This document shows, piece by piece, positions 48,461 to 60,482 of a stretch of DNA of 64,000 nt. Location of the stretch: assembly GCA_903813345.2 (NCBI GenBank), contig CAIIXF020000002.1, positions 16,562,467 through 16,626,466 on the forward strand, read 5' to 3'. Below the pieces are notes generated by a model. That model was not told where the DNA came from, ran no database searches, and saw nothing but the letters and a program-made list of their open reading frames with translations. Position numbers and translations under genes: made by a program. Within the stretch, counting starts at the first letter, position 1. Each line of letters starts with the position of its first letter. This stretch comes from Owenia fusiformis. Lineage: Eukaryota > Annelida > Polychaeta > Sabellida > Oweniidae.

Positions 48461-51400
48461 TATCAGATGCTGGCACAGTTTTGCCGGAAGTTTGCAAGAA
48501 GTAACTTTTGGCAATGCAGTATGTTAGAGTAACCTAGTAGGTGTAAGAAAATATAAGGTGATGGCCTTTAAAGTGGTAAAAACAATTTTCACGGCCGAAT
48601 TGGACAATTGGAATTGGAAATTCCTGCGATTTCAGGGGGTACTATAAGACTATTTCATAACATAAAGGATATAGTTGCTATTGTTCTGCTTTCTACAGCA
48701 CACATTACTAGTCCAAAGATGAATAATATCCTTAAGTTATAGGCCGATATCTGTATTAGTCTTAGAAATATTGCAATTAATAGGAAAAAAATATGCAATT
48801 TTAGTCATTTTTAAGTCTCACGTATCTTATATTTGTAGCTTCCAGCAAAAGATGGCAGCTTAAATAGCTCAAAATTGTTTTCTAAAAACTAATTCAAGCT
48901 TTGTTTGATATTGTAATACAATTATAATAATGATAATGTACTATTTATGACTTTTAATGTGACTTTATAGTACCCTACCCCTGGAAAGTGGGCGTGGTCA
49001 ATGTTATCATTTTGCAGCATACAATTAAAAACTTATATTGATAGAAAGCAAATCAATGCATTTTTAACATTTTCACTTGTTACTTGACATTGTAATTTAT
49101 TTATTACTAAAATATAGGACTCTACATATTTTATATATACGTTTTCAATTTTGTACAATGTATCATGATGATGAAATCTAATAGGCTGGTTCATTTTCAG
49201 TGTTCACTAACGCATGAAATGTAAGTCACAGTGTTTCCAAATTACCTTTGCAATGAGAAAGTACCACAAAGACTACATAATATGAGCAGTTTCAAGGTCC
49301 TAATACTAATACTTACCGATCTATCGGCGTTCAAAAATAGAGAAAGCTGTCGTGAGTGCAGTTTTAACTAACTTTGAACTGAAACTGCTGCTTAATGAAT
49401 ATTTTTCTCAACATCTGTGACTTTTTTAGACCCCAAACATAAGATACCAAGACATAATGCTACCAAGTTCTGATATTGGAAGTTTCAGAGCTCTAGATCA
49501 AATATTCACTTCTGCATGTACTTTTAAAAAGAGGCAAAAGGACAAAAAAAACTGTCAGATATCGTGAAAAATATGAAAGATGCACTATTCAGAACAATTT
49601 ATCTCTTAAATGTTACTTTAATTTGACATAATTTCTGATTCTGCCTCCAGTTAGTACCACCAATAATACATATGAGAAGACTTAACGTCATAGTAAGTGG
49701 AAGTACAGATCTATTGGCTTCTGAAAATGGGAAAAGCTGTAGCAAGTATGATTTTCACCAGTTTTTCATCTAAGACTGCAACTTTCTGAATTTTCTTTTT
49801 ACAAACTGCACAGTAAGACCAAAGACATAAAAGGAAACCTGGTCATTGTACCACCAATAATAGGTAAAAATAATATTGGTAATATATACCAAGTGTTTAC
49901 TTTAATTCCAAGGCATCTGAATTGATAAATAAATGAAATCAGTACTTTATTGTATCTTGGGACAAAATACACTGTTTGAATGCTTAAGCTTGACATCACA
50001 GTATCAAGTGAAAGATACGTTGTTATATATAGAGGATATCCTATGATTTATGAGTGATATGATTTTTATCCACGAATGGATATGATATCTGCACGAGCGA
50101 GCGTAGCGAGAGAGTGCAGATATCAATATCCATGAGGCATGTGGCTCTGCGGCTGCGTGCTGCAGAAAAACCGAGTGTATTATTTGTACAATAATGTTAT
50201 CGTATGTACATGCTGGTTGCCAAAATGTGGCTCTGCGGCTGCGTCGCCGCTGGAAAATATACAAAAATGTTAATAATGGACAATTGATTAGCTTACTCGA
50301 TAATGTAGTAATAACAAATCTCATTTTCAAACTTAAAAAATTTCCGACCACCTGTAAAACCTTTTCTATCTTTAGCATCACACACTCATTAATGCCCATT
50401 ATTATTCTGTTGAGAACATGATGCTAAAAATCTTTGAATTCCATAGTTAAAGTCATCATCAGAATTGTCGGAAATTAAGTCATTTAATTCGAATTTTCCA
50501 AACGATCTGGCGATGTTGACACTTAGCCTCGTTTTGAGTCTGAAGTAGCAAAAATCCATTAACCATCGCATACGACGTCGTATGTCATGGCTAAAAAACC
50601 GTATGCTATGGTTAAGTGAAAATTTGTCAAAAATATCATATTTTACCACTGATTACAAAAATACCGTTTTTATTTTCACATGTTATCCAATGAATATCAT
50701 GCTAACTATGGAATAAACAGCTATATATCACTTCAACTGACTTTACTCTTCAATTTGAAATATGCCTGGCCATTCTAAGAAAAATGCGACGGAGGGCAAA
50801 GAGGGTGCATGGTATAATCGGTAATTAAGTTCTTCTAGAGTTTAAAGCTCCCACAATTTTTAAAAACGAAATGGAGAATAACATGTGAAAGTATAGGATG
50901 GACTAATTGTTCTGAGAAAGTTTTTGAAAGTAACATTGCATGGAATATTTAAGCAAGAGATATGTTCCAAAATACTTTCAGGTAGAAATAAAGCTCCGTA
51001 ATGTAAAAACAATGTATTCTCAGTATTCAATAATAACATTCTTTATAGGTTTTTTGGTCTTAAGCATATCAGTGATTATCCCATGGTTGCAAGAATATAG
51101 ATCGAATATCACATGAAGATATATTTGATATGTGGATCAAGTTATAATATTTTAGCAAAAAATTCACAAACCATCGAATATCACTTTTAAACCATTGAAT
51201 ATCACGTCTTAAAAAGTGATATTCGGTGGTTTGAAAAGTGATATTCCATGGTTTCGATTTTTTTCAAAAAAAAAATTATTTTTACATTTTTTAATTATTT
51301 TCAAAAATATTTTTAAAAAATTCAACATTTTTTCACAATTTTTTTCAAATATTTTTTCAAATTTTTTCTCGAATTATATTTTTCACATTTTTTCGCTGAT

Positions 51401-53256
51401 GATGATTTCCCATGGGATAAATTTTTTTTTTCAAAAATAATATATAAATGATATTTTTTCAAAACCATAGGATATTCCTATATTATATCAATTCGGATGC
51501 TGAAGTCACTTAATAAATAATAACTAGATGTAACTCCTAGTAAGCACTTCAAGTTTCAGTTCTAAATAAAATACAGTTCAGTTAAAAAATTGTTAAGAAT
51601 ACATACATTTTTTCACAATCACAATTTCACCATTTCTGACTGTATTTTGCATATTTTTAGGTGTCAGTGGTTCAATGATTATTTGATATAACCTCCTGAA
51701 ACTACTCTCATATATATTTGGTGGTACAGTGATATGGTATCCTGTCTTTTGGGGTCTCACGGAATTCTTGTTTTAGAGAAGAAAATCCTGAAAGCTGCAG
51801 TTTAATATTATGAATTATAGGTGAAAATTGCACTTGCTACACTGCTTCTCCCATTTTTAGATGCTAATAAATCTGTAACTACACTTACTATGACCTTAAG
51901 TCTACTCATATGTATTAGTGGTATTACTAACTAGAGGCAGAATCAGAAATTATGGTAAATAAAAGTAAAATTTAAGAGATAAATTGTTCTGAATAGTGCA
52001 TTTTGTCACATTTTTTTGCGATATCTGACTGCATTTTGTGTCTTTTTAAGAGTCCATGCAGATATGAATACTTGATCTAGAGCTCTGAAATTTTCAATAC
52101 CATAATTTGGTAGCACTATGTCTTGATATCCTGTGTTTGGACTCTAACCAAATCACAGTTGTTGAGAAAATTTTTTTTAAGTAGCAGTTTTAATTCAAAA
52201 TTAGTTGAAACGGCACTCAAGACAGCTTTCCTCATTTTTGAAAGCTGATAGATCGGCAAGCATTTACACCATGATCTTGAATCTGGGCATACATATTCTT
52301 AATGGCACTATCTCATTGCCCAGATATTGTGGAACCATTGTGACTTATATTCCATGTGATAGTAAGCACTGAAAATGGACTTGTTGCATTGTGGCGGACC
52401 CCATACAAAACAAACATAGGGGTAGGGGGGGGGGGGTTTAAACGTTGATCAGTTCTGCTATTTTTTGTGGCTATTGGTCATATAGTAGATCATTTTGTCA
52501 AAAGGTAAGGGTGATCCGAGAAAAAGTTTGTAAATTGAAACAGCCCATTAGATTTCATTATGATACATTGTACAAAATTGAAATTGTATATATAAAATAT
52601 GTAGAGTCCTATATTTTAATAATAAATTAATTACATTGTCAAGTAACAAGTGAAGATGTTTTATATGCATTGATTTGCTTTCTATCAATACAAGTTTTTA
52701 ATTGTATGCTGCAAAATGATAACATTGACCACGCCCACTTTCCAGGGGTAGGGTACTATAAAGTCATATTAAAAATCATAAATAGTACATTATCATTATT
52801 ATAATTGTATTACAATATCAAACAAAGCTTGAATTAGTTTTTAGAAAACAATTTTGAGCTATTTAAGCTGCCATCTTTTGCTGGAAGCTACAAATATAAG
52901 ATACGTGAGACTTAAAAATGACTAAAATTGCGTACTTTTTTCCTATTAATTGCAATATTTCTGAGACTAATACAGATATTGGCCTATAACTTTAGGATAT
53001 TATTCATCTTTGGACTAGTAATGTGTGCTGTAGAAAACAGAACAATAGCAACTATATCCTTTATGTTATGAAATAGTCTTATAGTACCCCCTGAAATCGC
53101 AGGAATTGAAGTCCAATTCGGCCGTGAAAATTGTTTTTACCACTTTAAAGGCCATCACCTTATATTTTCTTACACCTACTAGGTTACTCTAACATACTGC
53201 ATTGCCAAAATTTACTACTTGCAAACTTCCGGCAAAACTGTGCCAGCATCTGATAC
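48461..53256. repeat. 4.8-kb inverted repeat with ~1.4-1.5-kb arms
   Basis: The left arm (48461 to about 49865) is the inverse of the right arm (about 51715 to 53256). Paired phrases include TATCAGATGCTGGCACAG, CCTAGTAGGTGTAAGAAAAT, AAAGTGGTAAAAACAATTTT, GATATCTGTATTAGTCT, AAAGTGGGCGTGGTCAATG and ATAGAAAGCAAATCAATGCA. Identity is high outside and falls inward. Each arm holds two related blocks about 370-390 bp apart (CTATCGGCGTTCAAAAATAG and CTATTGGCTTCTGAAAATGG in the left arm). The right arm has an extra ~150 bp with a G-run at about 52392-52540. The centre (about 49.9-51.7 kb) has no convincing gene. Class unknown; it lies inside the presumed GPCR intron. Confidence 0.92.
50077..50132. repeat. 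Strong hairpin with CG-rich loop at the inverted-repeat centre
   Basis: TGGATATGATATCTGCAC pairs with GTGCAGATATCAATATCCA. The loop reads GAGCGAGCGTAGCGAGAGA, unusually CG-rich for this region. A phrase GTGGCTCTGCGGCTGCGT follows twice (about 50140 and 50226). Confidence 0.85.
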
Positions 53257-53457
53257 AAGAATTGATTCAGAAATTACTTTCTTCTTAGGGGAGCGAGGGG
53301 GCACCTAAGGAATATTTTACTAAGTTCAAAATGTTTTCTGATTAGTTATTGGCACTTTTAATGTGTTTGAGTAAATGAATGCTTTAGTTTTTGGGGTGGG
53401 GTGCCAGAAACTTTTATAGGCGGAGTGGTATTTAAGTCATTTAACACTCCCCTTGAA

Positions 53458-53790
53458 ACACCGTACGTCATCTTGTTTGAACACCCCCTCTGTGACACCC
53501 TCCTCTGACATCTTTTCTTTTTGCCACCAGTCCCTGTAACACCCCCTGTTACACCATCCTCTTGTTTGACCCACTCTGTGACACCCTCCCCTCCCATGAC
53601 ACCTTTTGTTTTTGTCACCTACCCCTAGGACACCCCCTGTAACACCGTCCTCTCGTTTGCGACGCCCCTCTGCGATATCCTCCCCTCCTGTGGCGCCCTT
53701 TCTTTTTGTCACCAACCCCTGTAACACTCCCTCCCCTATAGACCGTCTATTTTTTGATAACCCCCCCCCTCTGTGACACCCGTCCCTCAT
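53458..53790. repeat. ~90-bp tandem repeat, three diverged units
   Basis: Each unit runs CTCTGTGACACCCTCC, then a TTTTCTTTTTG-CACC phrase, then CCCTGTAACACCCCCTGT and a CGTCCTCTCGTTTG-like phrase. Units start near 53490, 53576 and 53670. Gly-rich frames on the minus strand are by-products. Confidence 0.85.
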
Positions 53791-54473
53791 GTGAATAAAG
53801 AATCACTCCTTTGGCAGTGTCCCGGAATGGATTCTATTGACGAGCACGGCCACGGAGTTCTTCTGTGCACCACCTTCGTTTCATTAAAAATACTACATGA
53901 TGAAAAGAGGGTCATCTTACTTTAAATGAAGATTTTTCACCTTCTGCAATTATCATAGTCAAGGGGTCTTCCAACTTTGCATATCTTAGACCACTGTGTT
54001 TAATGTCTTGGTAGATACAAAATATTTACTATATTTGCACAATGCACATAGCCGTATTTAGATTGTTGCTCATCAATCTAAAGATGGCTATGTGCAAAAA
54101 TAGTAACAAAATATCAGGTATTACATGTATATTCTAATTAAGCGAACTTTTTATATTTCGTGGCCTCGTTAAACACTTATTTCGTTTGGAATGGCCTTGA
54201 ACCATTGTGACAGCACCGTGTGTGACTGTAAACCTTCTATTCACTGTCGTGGCCTATAAATCATGAATGTAGTTTTTTTTATTTTATGTTTTTATTTTAT
54301 TTCATGATAATATATCGCACAGGTTTCAACAGAAAGAAACTGAATCCTGCTTTTCTGAACCAGGGTTTCCTTGATTCGCCTCCTTCGAGACTCTCTCAAA
54401 CATTTCGAAACATAATTGGAAGTAGATTGAAGTGAGTTAAAGTTTTAAACTTTGAAGCCGATTTTCTTAAAAT
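53791..54473. other. Non-coding stretch
   Basis: No gene recognised. A short inverted pair ATAGCCGTATTTAGATTG / CAATCTAAAGATGGCTAT sits at about 54049-54092. Confidence 0.4.
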
Positions 54474-55182
54474 GAGCACGTAGGTTATCGCAAACATTTT
54501 CAAACTGTTCTAACTTGAATCATGAATATTTTCTGATCATGAACTTGGGTGTATCTTTTAGATACACTCATTAATTATCTCCAAGAAAAGTATATACAAT
54601 GATAATTTAGTTAATCAGACCTAAGTGATACTGAATGGGCAATGGACCAATCAACATACTTTTTCAAAAATGTTGACCTAATTTTCACCAAAAATGCAAC
54701 CTTTTATTATATTGTTGAATGCATAATCAGAATATGCTTTGAGACATGTCCGATTTCTTAAAAGGAAAAGTTGATTGCTCCAGGGACTTTAAAGATACTG
54801 AATTTGGATGACCAAAATGGACTGAAACCAATGGATAGCATGAGTATTTTCAATGAAGAAATAACAAGGGGAACACTTATCTTAAAACAATTAAATTTTC
54901 CTTTCAAGAACTATTTGATACATCAAAATAAAGAATAGTAATGCATTAAACATTGTAAAAAATGACTGCGTTTTTTGGTGAAAATGGGGTCAACATCTTT
55001 GAAAAAGTGTGTTGATGGGTTGATTGCTAGTTAAATATCTCCTACTTTGTTTGACTTTATTATTACTGTATATAATTTTCTTTGAGATAATGAATTGATC
55101 TAAAAGATAAACCTGTCTTCATTGTCAGAAAATAGCCATTTGATATAACCTTCTGAAATTGTTTGCGATAACCTACGTGCTC
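54474..55182. mobile_element. Inverted-repeat element (~710 bp)
   Basis: Starts GAGCACGTAGGTTATCGCAAAC and ends with the exact inverse GTTTGCGATAACCTACGTGCTC. Pairing continues inward about 230 bp: AATATTTTCTGA, TATCTTTTAGAT, GATTGGTCC/TTGATGGG-type phrases and ATGTTGACC/GGTCAACAT. No transposase; target duplication not clear. Confidence 0.88.
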
Positions 55183-55593
55183 CTTTGCAGGAAAGGATTT
55201 TAGCACTTGACTTCAAAATGGCCGACAAGAAGTGGTATCAAGTAAGGTTTTCTGCATCGCATCTGTATTTATATGTACCCAAATGTAAATACCTGGGAAA
55301 TTAGAAGTTGATAGCGGTTCTGGAGATAAATGTCGGACGTAGAGACAGACGGACAGACATACATGTACTGAGTGACAGACGTGTCTAGGCCGACAATATG
55401 GCCCAACAGTCTATATAAGATGTATGTGGTGGGGACTGGGGACATAATGAAAGGACATATTATATAATGTAAGATACATAAAGTGACATTTGATTGAGAT
55501 AAGCCTAGATCATAACATAATACAATGCTCTTCAGAGCAAGGTAATTTTCCCTGCAATCTAAAATATCGAAAATAAAGATTATGTTTCTTCAC

Positions 55594-56685
55594 CTTTATA
55601 TGTTCCTATACCAATACATGTTATTGCTTTACCAGACACAGCTCTTGTCTCTCTACCACTTACAATCGTGCTTTCTAGAAATATAAAGTATTCATCATCA
55701 GGAACATGTCCAGCTGTAAACGGAAATAAAATGACTAGTTTTACATCTGTTGTCAGAAAGAGTTATGTGATAATTGCATGTGTATATATTGATAATCCCT
55801 AAAGCTTAGGAAGGTCCATAAAGATACCCGACTTGTTTGTGATCAATGAGTCAAAGAAAGCATTCTGGAGTTTCAAACTGACTTCTGTACTAACTTGAAA
55901 CCATATCCTAATTTATTCCACTTGATAGATTTACTTCTGTTTCTCATGATTTCAATTTATAATTTTTACTTATTTTTGCCAATATACTAATATGCGATAA
56001 CGTTTAATTTAGTTCAGTTTAGCTATCTCCCGTTTGAAGAGCTCTCGTGTATGGTACAACTTCGTCTAGATCCGGGTTCGTTCCCATTGGATTACACAGG
56101 GGTGCTATTTTGAATGCCGCACTGCGACTCTATTAAACATTTATGTAGAGTTTCATTTGCACAAACGATAGGTATGTATGTAATTAGGATATATGACAAA
56201 GCTTTTTGAACTATAATCCCCAAATCCCAGAAATTGGCAATTGCTCACACGCCATCGAAGATCATGTCGAAAAATATAAATAATGTTACTTTGAATCTCC
56301 GATTATCTTTCTGCTGATTGTTGAATAGATTGGATCATATAACTATGCTCGAGGGCTGATGGAAGATCAGAAGCTGAGAAACGTTCAGAGTAATCGACTC
56401 GTTCGGCGGGCCAATGCGAATTAGTCCCTTCCTTCTGACGTCATTTATCCGCGCTCGCATTGAAGTTCACGTTCAAGTTTTGTTAAATAAGTGTAGCTTA
56501 ACCTCTCTAATATGATAATTTATCCGTTGACTACTACTTTTCGGAATAACGGTGGCAATAATGATGAATTGACTTCGATTTCTAATGTGCAAAAGTAAGA
56601 GTTTAGAATCGGTGTACTTACCATATTGTGTGAGAATTAGCCAAAAGCATAATTCTAAACTGACAATTCCTAATAATCGACGCAT
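55594..56685 (-). CDS. Signal-peptide exon plus short conserved-looking exon; probable 5' end of the CTLD-LRR GPCR
   Basis: Exon 56685..56622 encodes MRRLLGIVSLELCFWLILTQY, a signal peptide, and ends ATATG before GTAAGTAC. Exon 55713..55594 follows a TTTTACAG acceptor and joins in phase 1 to read AGHVPDDEYFIFLESTIVSG, RETRAVSGKAITCIGIGTYK, then donor GTGAAG. It also ends in phase 1, exactly what the GPCR lectin exon at 48115 needs (G plus TT gives Val, then AQCGTGW). The GPCR gene otherwise lacks a signal peptide, and same strand, order and phase support one gene of about 769 residues with a 7.5-kb intron. The second exon matches no domain I know. It could instead belong to a separate secreted protein, or intervening exons may be missed. 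Confidence 0.72.
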
Positions 56686-57735
56686 TTTGCCGCAAGACTA
56701 CCGTATGTAAGGTCCACAGGAAGGCATCAAATAGTCTCGAATATAATTGTGAACAATGCAAATTGTAATAAACTCTGCAGTATATAGTTATGGAAAGATT
56801 CAATTTCAGTGGCATTATACAAGATAATATAGAAATGTAGATATCACCGCACTCGGAAAAATATTAATACATATTTCATAGGTTATAAAAACATAACTTA
56901 TTTTTGAAAGAGATATAGACAACTTTGTGATCCACTTCACTCTTAATTGTGATTGTGTTTTTTCAACTTATCGATTGTTCTCTAAAATTATACTTTAATA
57001 AATAGGCGATATACTGGTACAGAACTAAGATACTATTTAGAAACATTCCTCCAAAATTGCATCTTGCTTCATCAAGCTTCGGACCTATCCTATCCTATCG
57101 ATAGAACGTAGTGATTGAGCGTGGGAACCGACGATGCCAAAATTGAGGTACGATCTATTTTCGCGAAAACGTATTTTCAAATGCATCATCGAACAAAATT
57201 ACATGAAAACATTCAAACGCTGAATTTTGACTTTTTGGATCGTATGAGTGTAGATATATCACAGTGTACATGGGTATGGAAAGATATACTGCTTATGATA
57301 GACTAACTTGATGATAGATCTGGAGATGCTATCTGCCCCTTCTCTTAAAGTCGGATTTCAACATTTCACGAATGATGAGTGTCCGAGTCTAAACTAGCGT
57401 TTTCTTCGAGTTGATGCAACCTTACGAAGCCAACCAGCCATACCGATTAGCTGAACTTCAAAATAAATTTCCCAAAAGCAGCTTAATAAATTTTTTTTAA
57501 TTTTAAAAACAACCGTTTTACTCAATGAATGTGGCAGACAAACAAAGCAAATATAGATATATTAATATTCCGTTCCAAAAGCTTTTTTAACATAAATGTC
57601 ATTCATTGGGGAAATGTCAAAATATTGTTTTTAATTCAATTCAAACATCCTTTATACATGTCATTCAAACAGCCACTACATGCCATGTTGTATTCTTCGT
57701 TTCCAGTTGATCATACCCTAATCGCTTCGTACATA
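56686..57735. other. Upstream region of the signal-peptide exon
   Basis: No exon supported. It presumably contains the promoter of the minus-strand gene starting at 56685. No clear TATA element was chosen. Confidence 0.35.
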
Positions 57736-58820
57736 CGAGGGGTGATCAATAAGTAATGGACGCTTTTTTACACAGATAGTTTTTATGGACCAATCACTTC
57801 GATTTTCTTACCAGTGATACATCATTCAATTATCTATCAACTCTGAAGATTTGAAGACAAAATAAATAATACATGTTGATATATCCATATTTCCGTGAAG
57901 GAGGTACAGGTACCCCGGGACCGACATTTACGTCATATATTCTGAAGCTATTTTAGCTTGTTTAACATGCAATGCAGTTGAATGCAGGCTGAACAAAACA
58001 AACCATTATGGTCATGAATTACCCCATTTTGTAATGCCATAGTTGATTTTGAATATTTTATCATCACTATGTGGTATTCATGTCACATTCATTCCACAGG
58101 GCCCTCTAAATAGGTTCCATCAAGTGCTACATGTACACATTTCCTCATCCTCTTAACTCAGGATTGTGAGACAAGGCTGAATCCATTCTCTGACATGGTC
58201 GCAAGATGCAGTTACATGGGTTGTTTTGTTTCATCAATGTCAATAAACCTGCATCCTTTCTCTATAGAAATAAGTAGTATAGAAATAAACAAGTCACATG
58301 TGAGCAGATCTGGACAATATGGTGCATTGGCCAATGGCTCAATATTGAGGTCCAGGGATATTGTTTTCTGAAGATTTTGAGATCTGTGGGCAGGTGCTTT
58401 GTCCATATGGAGTAGGGTGTTCCCTTCTCTCACCACCACTTTCTTCCACAATGCTTTCTAAAATTGACCTGCAAACCACTTCTATACAACACTCTGACAT
58501 CACAATACTTTCTGTTTATGTGTTACCAGTCAGCAAAAATGTCAAACAACACAACACTTGTTGCATATAAAAGGTTCAAATCTAACTGAAATTTACCAAA
58601 CTGGCTAAAAACTGAATATGTGACGTAAATGTCGGTCCCGGGGTACCAGTACCTCCTTCACGGAAATAAGGATATATCAATATGTATTACATATTTTGTC
58701 TTCAAATCTTCAGAATTGATAGATAATTGAATGATGTATCACTGGTAGGAAAATCAAAGGGATTGGTCTATAAAAAGTATCTGTGTAAAAAAGCGTCCAT
58801 TACTTATTGATCACCCCTCG
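57736..58820. mobile_element. Mariner-family element with ~260-bp terminal inverted repeats
   Basis: Flanked by TA, starts CGAGGGGTGATCAATAAGTAA and ends with the inverse TTACTTATTGATCACCCCTCG. Pairing continues about 260 bp inwards, through ATTGAATGATGTATCACTGG, CATATTTTGTCTTCAAATCTTC, CCTCCTTCACGGAAAT and GGTACCCCGGGACCGACATTTACGT in one or other orientation. The core keeps a broken transposase segment. Ordinary mariner ends are ~30 bp, so such long ends mark a rearranged non-autonomous form. Confidence 0.95.
58212..58451 (-). pseudogene. Mariner transposase fragment
   Basis: The frame contains LLHMDKAPAHRS and, about 30 residues later, NAPYCPDLLTCDLFI. These correspond to the second catalytic Asp motif (HDNAPAH) and the YSPDLAPCDY motif of mariner transposases. 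The DNA-binding N-terminus, first Asp motif and C-terminus are absent or unreadable, and the residue after the catalytic Asp is altered (DK for DN). Not functional. Confidence 0.85.
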
Positions 58821-59371
58821 TATATGCTATCAATTAAAAAATATCTATTGTTAATTGAAATGAGGGACAATGATGTTTTAGACGCCCGTTTCCATGGTAA
58901 TTTTGCTACTATTAACGAGGACTATATCTGCTATTACGCATATCTCTGTCATGCTTTGTCCGATTTAGATGATATTAACGCCAAATGAATGCTAAGAGAA
59001 CAAGGATTATAATTGACTAATGATGATGCAAATTCGCTAATTTGCATATCAATTCTGACGTCATAACCCCTATATCTAGTCTATTCAGATTCTTGGCAGG
59101 CTTTTTAGATTATGTATAATATAAAGTACTCTTGAAGTGATTTATTGATGTGAAATAATAATATCTTGATAGTTCCAGTTCTCTGTTGTCATTGCTTCAA
59201 AATGGTATATATCAAAATGAGGGTAACTGAAAATAATAAAGCCGATGGGATTCTAAAGTTGTGTGTTTGAAATCCTAAGGACTGATAAACGATACCCTTT
59301 TGAGGAAGGTGAGGTTAACAATTTCTTTATCTATCGTTTTAATATTTGTTAGGATTTATATGATATAAGTA
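58821..59371. other. Non-coding stretch
   Basis: AT-rich, no exon or repeat supported. Confidence 0.4.
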
Positions 59372-59575
59372 CCAAATGAAAGACAAAATGTTGTGTTGAT
59401 TGTGGATGGGGTCATCATCTTTATTTTTGGATTCTCTGGCTGCTGTGGAGCATGGAAGGATGAGTACTGGACGATCATGACATTTGCTACCATTTTGACT
59501 AACATTGTCATGACCCGAGTAACTATTCTAGCATACACATATTGTTTATGTGGAGTTCGGCCATGTCCAAAATGA
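59372..59575 (+). pseudogene. Orphan tetraspanin-like exon
   Basis: The frame reads GVIIFIFGFSGCCGAWKDEY, then WTIMTFATILTNIVM. This is the second transmembrane helix, the signature GCCGA..(K)(D/E)..(C/Y) inner loop and the start of TM3 of tetraspanins. An in-frame TAA sits just upstream and a TGA follows at 59573-59575. No TM1, CCG-bearing large loop or TM4 is seen nearby. It may end at a possible donor (GTAACT after 59517) as a single surviving exon, but a decayed gene copy is more likely. Confidence 0.62.
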
Positions 59576-60183
59576 GATGCCTACGCAGATTTGTTTAATT
59601 CTTATTTAGACAATAGGGGTTATTTATTTGTATTGTTTTATATTAAGACATTTAATTGCCTTTTCGGGGACGCAAAGCTATTGTTGAGCAGGGGGAGAGT
59701 GTTGCCTGCAGCAGGCTAGTATATTTCCAACATCCTAAAATACATTCAGTCTATAGCTAGTAGCAGCCTTGGCAGAATGTACACTGCTCTTGGAAAGCTG
59801 CCATTATATTCACTATTTGGAACATCTTTTTAGAAATGGTTAAATAAAATATGGAAACCTTAAACAGACATTCATTAGTTATATTAATATAATATTACAA
59901 ACAGAAAGACGATAACTAGCCGGTAACACACATAATTATTATATTTACATATTATTTATTCGACTCATCGTATTGAGATATTTAAAAATAATATACACAA
60001 TAATGGTGAAGTTACTTATTATATTTACATATAATTCATTCAAATATTCATATTAATATATAAAATGTATATACACAATAATCATATAATGGTGAAGGTA
60101 AGGTAACTATCATATTTATAGATTATTTATTAAGATCATATTTATGTATAAAGCATACTTCTGTCGTCTGCGAGGCAGGTCTA
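59576..60183. other. Non-coding stretch between convergent genes
   Basis: AT-rich. Around 59930-60130 TTATATTTACATATTATTTATTC and AATATACACAATAATGGTGAA recur two or three times at about 70-80 bp. No gene. Confidence 0.45.
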
Positions 60184-60189
60184 TTTATT
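60184..60189 (-). promoter_or_regulatory. Candidate poly(A) signal of the LRR gene
   Basis: AATAAA on the minus strand, about 295 bases after the stop of the LRR/FN3 gene. Position is reasonable but other AT-rich alternatives exist. Confidence 0.4.
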
Positions 60190-60482
60190 TTAATTGTATT
60201 TGTTTAAAATCATTGAAAGTGTCGACTGCTCTTATCTACTGTAGCTAGAGTCAAACGTCCACCTAAATTTCGATTGAGATTTACAATATATAATCTAGAA
60301 GAAATACATTTTAGATCACCGTCGGCAGAACCAATTAATCAAAACGAGGAAGACGACGGCTTTCTAGCTACAACAGAGCAGTCGAGTATATTAGATCAAG
60401 AACCCTGTAATTTTAGACTTGTTATTGTTTTGAAAACAAGCCGAACTAGTGGAAATTTTATGATTACATTACGGCCGATCAT

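Noticed and set aside
50389-50649. 86-residue minus-strand ORF at the centre of the inverted repeat
   Set aside because: Plausible-looking acidic C-terminus, but no recognised domain, no splice context, and overlapping open frames on the other strand; not strong enough to call.
53358-53790. Gly-rich minus-strand frames of 86 and 117 residues
   Set aside because: Created by the ~90-bp tandem repeat; no protein similarity, no splice or start context.
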